Below, piece by piece: positions 49,301-61,845 of a stretch of 64,000 nucleotides of DNA (its first letter is position 1; each line of letters starts with the position of its first letter). The notes under the pieces were generated by a model. The model ran no database searches and had not been told where the DNA came from. It saw nothing but the letters and a program-made list of their open reading frames with translations. A program made the position numbers and the translations under genes. Origin of the DNA: Osmia lignaria lignaria (lineage: Eukaryota > Arthropoda > Insecta > Hymenoptera > Megachilidae); contig NW_027478166.1 in the NCBI RefSeq assembly GCF_051020975.1, positions 7,317,501 through 7,381,500 of the forward strand, read 5' to 3'.

Positions 49301-51544
49301 TGCGTAGTTCTCGAGATATATCAAGATATTTAAAAGTTCCGAAGCCGCACCAACATAATAGAGATACAGAAACACCGTGGCCCCTTTCTTTGAGATAACT
49401 CTGCACTATTGCGAGCTGCAAATGCTACTTCCAGCTTAGCTGTGCAGAAGAAGAACAACAAGAAGAAGAAATATCTCGAAATATGTCCGTCAGGCCCCTT
49501 CCCTTGAGATAAATCTGCAAATATCTCGGAAACGAAGAGAGCTATGGCAAAATGTTAAGAGACCTTTTTTGTAGAGAATTATGTTTCCTACAATTTATGT
49601 TCTATGATATTTTTTGATCAGAAGCGTAGTTTTCGAGATATATCGAGATATTTAAAAGTTCCGAAGCCGCACCAACATAATAGAGATACAGAAACACCGT
49701 GGCCCCTTTCTTTGAGATAACTCTGCACTAGTGCGAGCCGCAAATGCCAATTCCAGCTTAGCTGTGCAGAAGAAGAACAACAAGAAGAAGAAATATCTCG
49801 AAATATGTCCGTCAGGCCCCTTCCCTTGAGATAAATCTGCAAATATCTCGGAAACGAAGAGAGCTATGGCAAAATGTTAAGAGACCTTTTTTGTAGAGAA
49901 TTATGTTTCCTACAATTTATGTTCTATGATATTTTTTGATCAGAAGCGTAGTTTTCGAGATATATCGAGATATTTAAAAGTTCCGAAGCCGCACCAACAT
50001 AATAGAGATACAGAAACACCGTGGCCCCTTTCTTTGAGATAACTCTGCACTAGTGCGAGCCGCAAATGCCACTTCCAGCTTAGCTGTGCAGAAGAAGAAC
50101 AACAAGAAGAAGAAATATCTCGAAATATGTCCGTCAGGCCCCTTCCCTTGAGATATATCTGCAAATATCTCGGAAACGAAGCGAGCTATGACAAAATGCT
50201 AAGAGACCTTTTTTGTAGAGAATTATGTTTCCTACAATTTATGTTCTATGATATTTTTTGATCAGAAGCGTAGTTTTCGAGATATATCGAGATATTTAAA
50301 AGTTCCGAAACCGCCCCAACATAATAGAGATACAGAAACACCGTGGCCCCTTTCTTTGAGATAACTCTGCACTAGTGCGAGCCGCAAATGCCACTTCCAG
50401 CTTAGCTGTGCAGAAGAAGAACAACAAGAAGAAGAAATATCTCGAAATATGTCCGTCAGGCCCCTTCCCTTGAGATAAATCTGCAAATATCTCGGAAACG
50501 AAGAGAGCTATGGCAAAATGTTAAGAGACCTTTTTTGTAGAGAATTAAGTTTCCTACTTTTTATGTTCTATGATATTTTTTGATCAGATGCGTAGTTCTC
50601 GAGATATATCAAGATATCTAAAAGTTCCGAAGCCGCACCAACATAATAGACATACAGAAACACCGTGGCCCCTTTCTTTCAGATAACTATGCACTATTGC
50701 GAGCTGCAAATGCCAGTTCCAGCTTTGCTGTGCAGAAGAACAACAAGAAGAAGAAATATCTCGAAATATGTCCGTCAGGCCCCTTCCCTTGAGATAAATC
50801 TGCAAATATCTCGGAAACGAAGAGAGCTATGGCAAAATGTTAAGAAACCTTTTTTGTAGAGAATTAAGTTTCCTAATATTTATGTTCTATGATATTTTTT
50901 GATCAGAAGCGTAGTTTTCGAGATATATCGAGATATTTAAAAGTTCCGAAGCCGCACCAACATAATAGAGATACAGAAACACCGTGGCCCCTTTCTTTGA
51001 GATAACTCTGCACTATTGCGAGCTGCAAATGCTACTTCCAGCTTAGCTGTGCAGAAGAAGAACAACAAGAAGAAGAAATATCTCGAAATATGTCCGTCAG
51101 GCCCCTTCCCTTGAGATAAATCTGCAAATATCTCGGAAACGAAGAGAGCTATGGCAAAATGTTAAGAGACCTTTTTTGTAGAGAATTATGTTTCCTACAA
51201 TTTATGTTCTATGATATTTTTTGATCAGAAGCGTAGTTTTCGAGATATATCGAGATATTTAAAAGTTCCGAAGCCGCACCAACATAATAGAGATACAGAA
51301 ACACCGTGGCCCCTTTCTTTGAGATAACTCTGCACTAGTGCGAGCCGCAAATGCCACTTCCAGCTTAGCTGTGCAGAAGAAGAACAACAAGAAGAAGAAA
51401 TATCTCGAAATATGTCCGTCAGGCCCCTTCCCTTGAGATATATCTGCAAATATCTCGGAAACGAAGCGAGCTATGACAAAATGCTAAGAGACCTTTTTTG
51501 TAGAGAATTATGTTTCCTACAATTTATGTTCTATGATATTTTTT
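46399..51544. repeat. Sixteen monomers of mixed 35-45 kb subfamilies
   Basis: It begins with the ccagttcc-like/gggatac pair (here gtcaggctagttcc). It continues with an aacaagaagaag variant (47205), a run (47687-49215) resembling 43.2-46.3 kb, and a gccgcccc/ccagttcc set (50260-50900) resembling 41.3-41.9 kb. Copies at 49294 and 50901 share aaatgctacttcc, which puts a TAG in the minus-strand frame. Confidence 0.85.
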
Positions 51545-52510
51545 GATCAGAAGCGTAGTTTTCGAGATATATCGAGATATTTAAAAGTTCCGAAGCCGCC
51601 CCAACATAATAGAGATACAGAAACACCGTGGCCCCTTTCTTTGAGATAACTCTGCACTAGTGCGAGCCGCAAATGCCACTTCCAGCTTAGCTGTGCAGAA
51701 GAAGAACAACAAGAAGAAGAAATATCTCGAAATATGTCCGTCAGGCCCCTTCCCTTGAGATAAATCTGCAAATATCTCGGAAACGAAGAGAGCTATGGCA
51801 AAATATTAAGAGACCTTTTTTGTAGAGAATTAAGTTTCCTACTTTTTATGTTCTATGATATTTTTTGATCAGATGCGTAGTTCTCGAGATATATCAAGAT
51901 ATCTAAAAGTTCCGAAGCCGCACCAACATAATAGAGATACAGAAACAACGTGGCCCCTTTCTTTGAGATAACTCTGCACTATTGCGAGCTGCAAATGCCA
52001 CTTCCAGCTTAGCTGTGCAGAAGAAGAACAACAAGAAGAAGAAATATCTCGAAATATGTCCGTCAGGCCCCTTCCCTTGAGATAAATCTGCAAATATCTC
52101 GGAAACGAAGAGAGCTATGGCAAAATGTTAAGAGACCTCTTTTGTAGAGAATTAAGCTTCCTACTTTTTATGTTCTATGATATTTTTTGATCAGATGCGT
52201 AGTTCTCGAGATATATCAAGATATCTAAAAGTTCCGAAGCCGCACCAACATAATAGAGATACAGAAACACCGTGGCCCCTTTCTTTGAGATAACTCTGCA
52301 CTAGTGCGAGCCGCAAATGCCACTTCCAGCTTAGCTGTGCAGAAGAAGAACAACAAGAAGAAGAAATATCTCGAAATATGTCCGTCAGGCCCCTTCCCTT
52401 GAGATATATCTGCAAATATCTCGGAAACGAAGCGAGCTATGACAAAATGCTAAGAGACCTTTTTTGTAGAGAATTATGTTTCCTACAATTTATGTTCTAT
52501 GATATTTTTT
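51545..52510. repeat. 966-bp three-monomer unit, copy 1
   Basis: The monomers are a gccgccccaac copy with an aaaatattaag tail, an acaacgtggcccc copy and a hybrid with an atatctaaaag left part, actagtgcgagcc middle and ctatgacaaaatgctaag tail. Confidence 0.9.
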
Positions 52511-53476
52511 GATCAGAAGCGTAGTTTTCGAGATATATCGAGATATTTAAAAGTTCCGAAGCCGCCCCAACATAATAGAGATACAGAAACACCGTGGCCC
52601 CTTTCTTTGAGATAACTCTGCACTAGTGCGAGCCGCAAATGCCACTTCCAGCTTAGCTGTGCAGAAGAAGAACAACAAGAAGAAGAAATATCTCGAAATA
52701 TGTCCGTCAGGCCCCTTCCCTTGAGATAAATCTGCAAATATCTCGGAAATGAAGAGAGCTATGGCAAAATATTAAGAGACCTTTTTTGTAGAGAATTAAG
52801 TTTCCTACTTTTTATGTTCTATGATATTTTTTGATCAGATGCGTAGTTCTCGAGATATATCAAGATATCTAAAAGTTCCGAAGCCGCACCAACATAATAG
52901 AGATACAGAAACAACGTGGCCCCTTTCTTTGAGATAACTCTGCACTATTGCGAGCTGCAAATGCCACTTCCAGCTTAGCTGTGCAGAAGAAGAACAACAA
53001 GAAGAAGAAATATCTCGAAATATGTCCGTCAGGCCCCTTCCCTTGAGATAAATCTGCAAATATCTCGGAAACGAAGAGAGCTATGGCAAAATGTTAAGAG
53101 ACCTCTTTTGTAGAGAATTAAGCTTCCTACTTTTTATGTTCTATGATATTTTTTGATCAGATGCGTAGTTCTCGAGATATATCAAGATATCTAAAAGTTC
53201 CGAAGCCGCACCAACATAATAGAGATACAGAAACACCGTGGCCCCTTTCTTTGAGATAACTCTGCACTATTGCGCGCTGTAAATGCCACTTCCAGCTTAG
53301 CTGTGCAGAAGAAGAACAACAAGAAGAAGAAATATCTCGAAATATGTCCGTCAGGCCCCTTCCCTTGAGATAAATCTGCAAATATCTCGGAAACGAAGCG
53401 AGCTATGGCAAAATGTTAAGAGACCTTTTTTGTAGAGAATTAAGTTTCCTACTTTTTATGTTCTATGATATTTTTT
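52511..53476. repeat. 966-bp three-monomer unit, copy 2
   Basis: The gccgccccaac and acaacgtggcccc monomers recur exactly 966 bp later. The third monomer keeps the atatctaaaag left part but has the gcgcgctgtaaatg middle block. A copy-specific change is ggaaatgaagag (52744). Confidence 0.9.
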
Positions 53477-56400
53477 GATCAGATGCGTAGTTCTCGAGAT
53501 ATATCAAGATATCTAAAAGTTCCGAAGCCGCACCAACATAATAGAGATACAGAAACACCGTGGCCCCTTTCTTTGAGATAACTCTGCACTATTGCGCGCT
53601 GTAAATGCCACTTCCAGCTTAGCTGTGCAGAAGAAGAACAACAAGAAGAAGAAATATCTCGAAATATGTCCGTCAGGCCCCTTCCCTTGAGATAAATCTG
53701 CAAATATCTCGGAAACGAAGCGAGCTATGGCAAAATGTTAAGAGACCTTTTTTGTAGAGAATTAAGTTTCCTACTTTTTATGTTCTATGATATTTTTTGA
53801 TCAGATGCGTAGTTCTCGAGATATATCAAGATATTTAAAAGTTCCGAAGCCGCACCAACATAATAGAGATACAGAAACACCGTGGCCCCTTTCTTTGAGA
53901 TAACTCTGCACTATTGCGAGCTGCAAATGCCACTTCCAGCTTAGCTGTGCAGAAGAAGAACAACAAGAAGAAGAAATATCTCGAAATATGTCCGTCAGGC
54001 CCCTTCCCTTGAGATAAATCTGCAAATATCTCGGAACCGAAGAGAGCTATGGCAAAATGTTAAGAGACCTTTTTTGTAGAGAATTATGTTTCCTACAATT
54101 TATGTTCTATGATATTTTTTGATCAGAAGCGTAGTTTTCGAGATATATCGAGATATTTAAAAGTTCCGAAGCCGCACCAACATAATAGAGATACAGAAAC
54201 ACCGTGGCCCCTTTCGTTGAGATAACTCTGCACTAGTGCGAGCCGCAAATGCCACTTCCAGCTCAGCTGTGCAGAAGAAGAACAACAAGAAGAAGAAATA
54301 TCTCGAAATATGTCCGTCAGGCCCCTTCCCTTGAGATAAATCTGCAAATATCTCGGAAACGAAGCGAGCTATGGCAAAATGTTAAGAGACCTCTTTTGTA
54401 GAGAATTAAGCTTCCTACTTTTTATGTTCTATGATATTTTTTGATCAGATGCGTAGTTCTCGAGATATATCAAGATATCTAAAAGTTCCGAAGCCGCACC
54501 AACATAATAGAGATACAGAAACACCGTGGCCCCTTTCTTTGAGATAACTCTGCACTATTGCGCGCTGTAAATGCCACTTCCAGCTTAGCTGTGCAGAAGA
54601 AGAACAACAAGAAGAAGAAATATCTCGAAATATGTCCGTCAGGCCCCTTCCCTTGAGATAAATCTGCAAATATCTCGGAAACGAAGCGAGCTATGGCAAA
54701 ATGTTAAGAGACCTTTTTTGTAGAGAATTAAGTTTCCTACTTTTTATGTTCTATGATATTTTTTGATCAGATGCGTAGTTCTCGAGATATATCAAGATAT
54801 TTAAAAGTTCCGAAGCCGCACCAACATAATAGAGATACAGAAACACCGTGGCCCCTTTCTTTGAGATAACTCTGCACTATTGCGAGCTGCAAATGCCACT
54901 TCCAGCTTAGCTGTGCAGAAGAAGAACAACAAGAAGAAGAAATATCTCGAAATATGTCCGTCAGGCCCCTTCCCTTGAGATATATCTGCAAATATCTCGG
55001 AAACGAAGCGAGCTATGACAAAATGCTAAGAGACCTTTTTTGTAGAGAATTATGTTTCCTACAATTTATGTTCTATGATATTTTTTGATCAGAAGCGTAG
55101 TTTTCGAGATATATCGAGATATTTAAAAGTTCCGAAGCCGCCCCAACATAATAGAGATACAGAAACACCGTGGCCCCTTTCTTTGAGATAACTCTGCACT
55201 AGTGCGAGCCGCAAATGCCACTTCCAGCTTAGCTGTGCAGAAGAAGAACAACAAGAAGAAGAAATATCTCGAAATCTGTCCGTCAGGCCCCTTCCCTTGA
55301 GATAAATCTGCAAATATCTCGGAAACGAAGAGAGCTATGGCAAAATGTTAAGAGACCTTTTTTGTAGAGAATTAAGTTTCCTACTTTTTATGTTCTATGA
55401 TATTTTTTGATCAGATGCGTAGTTCTCGAGATATATCAAGATATCTAAAAGTTCCGAAGCCGCACCAAGATAATAGACATACAGAAACACCGTGGCCCCT
55501 TTCTTTCAGATAACTATGCACTATTGCGAGCTGCAAATGCCAGTTCCAGCTTTGCTGTGCAGAAGAACAACAAGAAGAAGAAATATCTCGAAATATGTCC
55601 GTCAGGCCCCTTCCCTTGAGATAAATCTGCAAATATCTCGGAAACGAAGAGAGCTATGGCAAAATGTTAAGAAACCTTTTTTGTAGAGAATTAAGTTTCC
55701 TAATATTTATGTTCTATGATATTTTTTGATCAGAAGCGTAGTTTTCGAGATATATCGAGATATTTAAAAGTTCCGAAGCCGCACCAACATAATAGAGATA
55801 CAGAAACACCGTGGCCCCTTTCGTTGAGATAACTCTGCACTAGTGCGAGCCGCAAATGCCACTTCCAGCTTAGCTGTGCAGAAGAAGAACAACAAGAAGA
55901 AGAAATATCTCGAAATATGTCCGTCAGGCCCCTTCCCTTGAGATAAATCTGCAAATATCTCGGAAACGAAGAGAGCTATGGCAAAATGTTAAGAGACCTT
56001 TTTTGTAGAGAATTAAGTTTCCTACAATTTATGTTCTATGATATTTTTTGATCAGAAGCGTAGTTTTCGAGATATATCGAGATATTTAAAAGTTCCGAAG
56101 CCGCACCAACATAATAGAGATACAGAAACACCGTGGCCCCTTTCGTTGAGATAACTCTGCACTAGTGCGAGCCGCAAATGCCACTTCCAGCTTAGCTGTA
56201 CAGAAGAAGAACAACAAGAAGAAGAAATATCTCGAAATATGTCCGTCAGGCCCCTTCCCTTGAGATAAATCTGCAAATATCTCGGAAACGAAGCGAGCTA
56301 TGGCAAAATGTTAAGAGACCTTTTTTGGAGAGAATTAAGTTTCCTACTTTTTATGTTCTATGACATTTTTTGATCAGAAGCGTAGTTTTCGAGATATATC

Positions 56401-58625
56401 GAGATACTTATAAGTTCCGAAGCCGCACCAACATAATAGAGATACAGAAACACCGTGGCCCCTTTCTTTGAGATAACTCTGCACTAGTGCGAGCCGCAAA
56501 TGCCACTTCCAGCTTAGCTGTGCAGAAGAAGAACAACAAGAAGAAGAAATATCTCGAAATATGTCCGACAGGCCCCTTCCCTTGAGAAAAATCTGCAAAT
56601 ATCGCGGAAACGAAGCGAGCTATGGCGAAATGTTAAGAGACCTTTTTTGTAGAGAATTAAGCTTCCTACTTTTTATGTTCTATGATATTTTTTGATCAGA
56701 TGCGTAGTTCTCGAGATATATCAAGATATCTAAAAGTTCCGAAGCCGCACCAACATAATAGAGATACAGAAACACCGTGGCCCCTTTCTTTGAGATAACT
56801 CTGCACTATTGCGCGCTGTAAATGCCACTTCCAGCTTAGCTGTGCAGAAGAAGAACAACAAGAAGAAGAAATATCTCGAAATATGTCCGTCAGGCCCCTT
56901 CCCTTGAGATAAATCTGCAAATATCTCGAAAACGAAGCGAGCTATGGCAAAATGTTAAGAGACCTTTTTTGTAGAGAATTAAGTTTCCTACTTTTTATGT
57001 TCTATGATATTTTTTGATCAGATGCGTAGTTCTCGAGATATATCAAGATATTTAAAAGTTCCGAAGCCGCACCAACATAATAGAGATACAGAAACACCGT
57101 GGCCCCTTTCTTTGAGATAACTCTGCACTATTGCGAGCTGCAAATGCCACTTCCAGCTTAGCTGTGCAGAAGAAGAACAACAAGAAGAAGAAATATCTCG
57201 AAATATGTCCGTCTGGCCCCTTCCCTTGAGATAAATCTGCAAATATCTCGGAACCGAAGAGAGCTATGGCAAAATGTTAAGAGACCTTTTTTGTAGAGAA
57301 TTATGTTTCCTACAATTTATGTTCTATGATATTTTTTGATCAGAAGCGTAGTTTTCGAGATATATCGAGATATTTAAAAGTTCCGAAGCCGCACCAACAT
57401 AATAGAGATACAGAAACACCGTGGCCCCTTTCTTTGAGATAACTCTGCACTAGTGCGAGCCGCAAATGCCACTTCCAGCTTAGCTGTGCAGAAGAAGAAC
57501 AACAAGAAGAAGAAATATCTCGAAATATGTCCGTCAGGCCCCTTCCCTTGAGATAAATCTGCAAATATCTCGGAAACGAAGCGAGCTATGGCAAAATGTT
57601 AAGAGACCTCTTTTGTAGAGAATTAAGCTTCCTACTTTTTATGTTCTATGATATTTTTTGATCAGATGCGTAGTTCTCGAGATATATCAAGATATTTAAA
57701 AGTTCCGAAGCCGCACCAACATAATAGAGATACAGAAACACCGTGGCCCCTTTCTTTGAGATAACTCTGCACTATTGCGCGCTGTAAATGCCACATCCAG
57801 CTTAGCTGTGCAGAAGAAGAACAACAAGAAGAAGAAATATCTCGAAATATGTCCGTCAGGCCAGTTCCTTTGAGCTGAATCTGCAAATATCTCGGAAACG
57901 AAGCGAGCTATGGCAAAATGTTAAGAGACGTTTTTTGTAGAGAATTATGTTTCCTACAATTTATGTTCTATGATATTTTTTGATCAGAAGCGTAGTTTTC
58001 GAGATATATCGAGATATTTAAAAGTTCCGAAGCCGCACCAACATAATAGGGATACAGAAACACCGTGGCCCCTTTCTTTGAGATAACTCTGCACTAGTGC
58101 GAGCCGCAAATGCCACTTCCAGCTTAGCTGTGCAGAAGAAGAACAACAAGAAGAAGAAATATCTCGAAATATGTCCGTCAGGCCCCTTCCCTTGAGATAA
58201 ATCTGCAAATATCTCGGAAACGAAGCGAGCTATGGCAAAATGTTAAGAGACCTTTTTTGTAGAGAATTAAGTTTCCTACTTTTTATCTTCTACGATATTT
58301 TTTGATCAGATGCGTAGTTCTCGAGATATATCAAGATATTTAAAAGTTCCGAAGCCGCACCAACATAATAGAGATACAGAAACACCGTCGCCCCTTTCTT
58401 TGAGATAACTCTGCACTATTGCGCGCTGCAAATGCCACTTCCAGCTTAGCTGTGCAGAAGAAGAACAACAAGAAGAAGAAATATCTCGAAATATGTCCGT
58501 CAGGCCCCTTCCCTTGAGATAAATCTGCAAATATCTCGGAAACGAAGCGAGCTATGGCAAAATGTTAAGAGACCTTTTTTGTAGAGAATTAAGTTTCCTA
58601 CAATTTATGTTCTATGATATTTTTT
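53477..58625. repeat. Sixteen monomers of mixed subfamilies
   Basis: Included are repeats of the gcgcgctgtaaatg copy, a gccgcccc/ccagttcc set (55087-55727, with caagataatag), two consecutive tttcgttgag copies, and a divergent monomer at 56372 with gatacttataag, gtccgacagg, gagaaaaatc, atcgcgg and atggcgaaatg. The last reappears in altered form at 61524. The copy at 58304 has accgtcgcccc and gcgcgctgcaaatg. Confidence 0.85.
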
Positions 58626-61600
58626 GATCAGAAGCGTAGTTTTCGAGATATATCGAGATATTTAAAAGTTCCGAAGCCGCACCAACATAATAGAGATACA
58701 GAAACACCGTGGCCCCTTTCTTTGAGATAACTCTGCACGATTGCGAGCTGGAAATGCCACTTCCAGTTTAGCTGTGCAGAAGAAGAACAACAAGAAGAAG
58801 AAATATCTCGAAATATGTCCATCAGGACCCTTCCCTTGAGATAAATCTGCAAATATCTCGGAAACGAAGCGAGCTATGGCAAAATGTTAAGAGACCTTTT
58901 TTGTAGAGAATAATGTTTGCTACAATTTACGTTCTATGATATTTTTTGATCAGAAGCGTAGTTTTCGAGATATATCGAGATATTTAAAAGTTCCGAAGCC
59001 GCACCAACATAATAGAGATACAGAAACACCGTGGCCCCTTTCTTTGAGATAACTCTGCACTATTGCGACCTGCAAATGCCACTTCCAGCTCAGCTGTGCA
59101 GAAGAAGAACAACAAGAAGAAGAAATATCTCGAAATATGTCCGTCAGGCCCCTTCCCTTGAGATAAATCTGCAAATATCTCGGAAACGAAGCGAGCTATG
59201 GCAAAATGTTAAGAGACCGTTTTTGTAGAGAATTAAGTTTCCTACTTTTTATGTTCTATGATATTTTTTGATCAGATGCGTAGTTCTCGAGATATATCAA
59301 GATACTTAAAAGTTCCGAAGCCGCACCAACATAATAGAGATACAGAAACACCGTGGCCCCTTTCTTTGAGATAACTCTGCGTTATTGCGAGCTGCAAATG
59401 CCACTTCCACCTTAGCTGTGCAGAAGAAGAACAACAAGAAGAAGAAGTATCTCGAAATATGTCCGTCAGGCCCCTTCCCTTGAGATATATCTGCAAATAT
59501 CTCGGAAACGAAGCGAGCTATGGCAAAATGTTAAGAGACCTTTTTTGTAGAGAATTATGTTTCATACAATATAGGTTCTATGATATTTTTTGACCAGAAG
59601 CGTAGTTTTCGAGATATATCGAGATATTTAAAAGTTCCGAAGCCGCACCAACATAATAGAGATACAGAAACACCGTGGCCCCTTTCTTTGAGATAACTCA
59701 GCACTAGTGCGAGCCGCAAATGCCACTTCCAGCTTAGCTGTGCAGAAGAAGAACAACAAGAAGAAGAAATATCTCGAAATATGTCCGTCAGGCCCCTTCC
59801 CTTGAGATAAATCTGCAAATATCTCGGAAACGAAGCGAGCTATGGCAAAATGTTTAGAGACCTTTCTTGTAGAGAATTAAGTTTCCTACTTTTTATGTAG
59901 TATGATATTTTTTGATCAGATGCGTAGTTCTCGAGATATATCAAGATATTTAAAAGTTCCGAAGCCGCACCAACATAATAGAGATACAGAAACACCGTGG
60001 CCCCTTTCTTTGAGATAACTCTGCACGATTGCGAGCTGGAAATGCCACTTCCAGTTTAGCTGTGCAGAAGAAGAACAACAAGAAGAAGAAATATCTCGAA
60101 ATATGTCCATCAGGACCCTTCCCTTGAGATAAATCTGCAAATATCTCGGAAACGAAGCGAGCTATGGCAAAATGTTAAGAGACCTTTTTTGTAGAGAATA
60201 ATGTTTCCTACAATTTACGTTCTATGACATTTTTTGATCAGAAGCGTAGTTTTCGAGATATATCGAGATACTTAAAAGTTCCGAAGCCGCACCAACATAA
60301 TAGAGATACAGAAACACCGTGGCCCCTTTCTTTGAGATAACTCTGCACTATTGCGACCTGCAAATGCCACTTCCAGCTCAGCTGTGCAGAAGAAGAACAA
60401 CAAGAAGAAGAAATATCTCGAAATATGTCCGTCAGGCCCCTTCCCTTGAGATAAATCTGCAAATATCTCGGAAACGAAGCGAGCTATGGCAAAATGTTAA
60501 GAGACCTTTTTTGTAGAGAATTAAGCTTCCTACTTTTTATGTTCTATGATATTTTTTGATCAGATGCGTAGTTCTCGAGATATATCAAGATATTTAAAAG
60601 TTCTGAAGCCGCACCAACATAATAGAGATACAGAAACACCGTGGCCCCTTTCTTTGAGATAACTCTGCACGATTGCGAGCTGGAAATGCCACTTCCAGTT
60701 TAGCTGTGCAGAAGAAGAACAACAAGAAGAAGAAATATCTCGAAATATGTCCATCAGGACCCTTCCCTTGAGATAAATCTGCAAATATCTCGGAAACGAA
60801 GCGAGCTATGGCAAAATGTTAAGAGACCTTTTTTGTAGAGAATAATGTTTCCTACAATTTACGTTCTATGACATTTTTTGATCAGAAGCGTAGTTTTCGA
60901 GATATATCGAGATACTTAAAAGTTCCGAAGCCGCACCAACATAATAGAGATACAGAAACACCGTGGCCCCTTTCTTTGAGATAACTCTGCACTATTGCGA
61001 CCTGCAAATGCCACTTCCAGCTCAGCTGTGCAGAAGAAGAACAACAAGAAGAAGAAATATCTCGAAATATGTCCGTCAGGCCCCTTCCCTTGAGATAAAT
61101 CTGCAAATATCTCGGAAACGAAGCGAGCTATGGCAAAATGTTAAGAGACCTTTTTTGTAGAGAATTAAGCTTCCTACTTTTTATGTTCTATGATATTTTT
61201 TGATCAGATGCGTAGTTCTCGAGATATATCAAGATATTTAAAAGTTCTGAAGCCGCACCAACATAATAGAGATACAGAAACACCGTGGCCTCTTTCTTTG
61301 AGATAACTCTGCACTATTGCGAGCTGCAAATGCCACTTCCAGCTTAGCTGTGCAGAGGAAGAACAACAAGAAGAAGAAGTATCTCGAAATATGTCCGTCA
61401 GGCCCGTTCCTTTGAGCTGAATCTGCAAATATCTCGGAAACGAAGCGAGCTATGGCAAAATGTTAAGAGACGTTTTTTGTAGAGAATTATGTTTCCTACA
61501 ATTTATGTTCTATGATATTTTTTGATCAGAAGCGTAGTTTTCGAGATATATCGAGATATTTAAAAGTTCCGAAGCCGCACCAACATAATAGAGATACAGA

Positions 61601-61845
61601 AACACCGTGGCCCCTTTCTTTGAGATAACTCTGCACTAGTGCGAGCCGCAAATGCCACTTCCAGCTTAGCTGTGCAGAAGAAGAACAACAAGAAGAAGAA
61701 ATATCTCGAAATATGTCCGACAGGCCCCTTCCCTTGAGATAAATCTGCAAATATCGCAGAAACGAAGCGAGCTATGGCGAAATGTTAAGAGACCTTTTTT
61801 GTAGAGAATTAAGTTTCCTACTTTTTATCTTCTATGATATTTTTT
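58626..61845. repeat. 10-monomer higher-order unit, copy 1 (3220 bp)
   Basis: Markers are the gaataatgtttgctac linker (58909), gcgacctgc with ccagctcagc, gaccgtttttgtag, tctgcgttattg, the catacaatatagg tail with ttgaccagaag, cctttcttgtag with tatgtagtatg, and ttctgaagcc. All recur 3220 bp later. Nested inside is a two-monomer (644 bp) duplication, 59914-60557 against 60558-61201. Confidence 0.92.
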
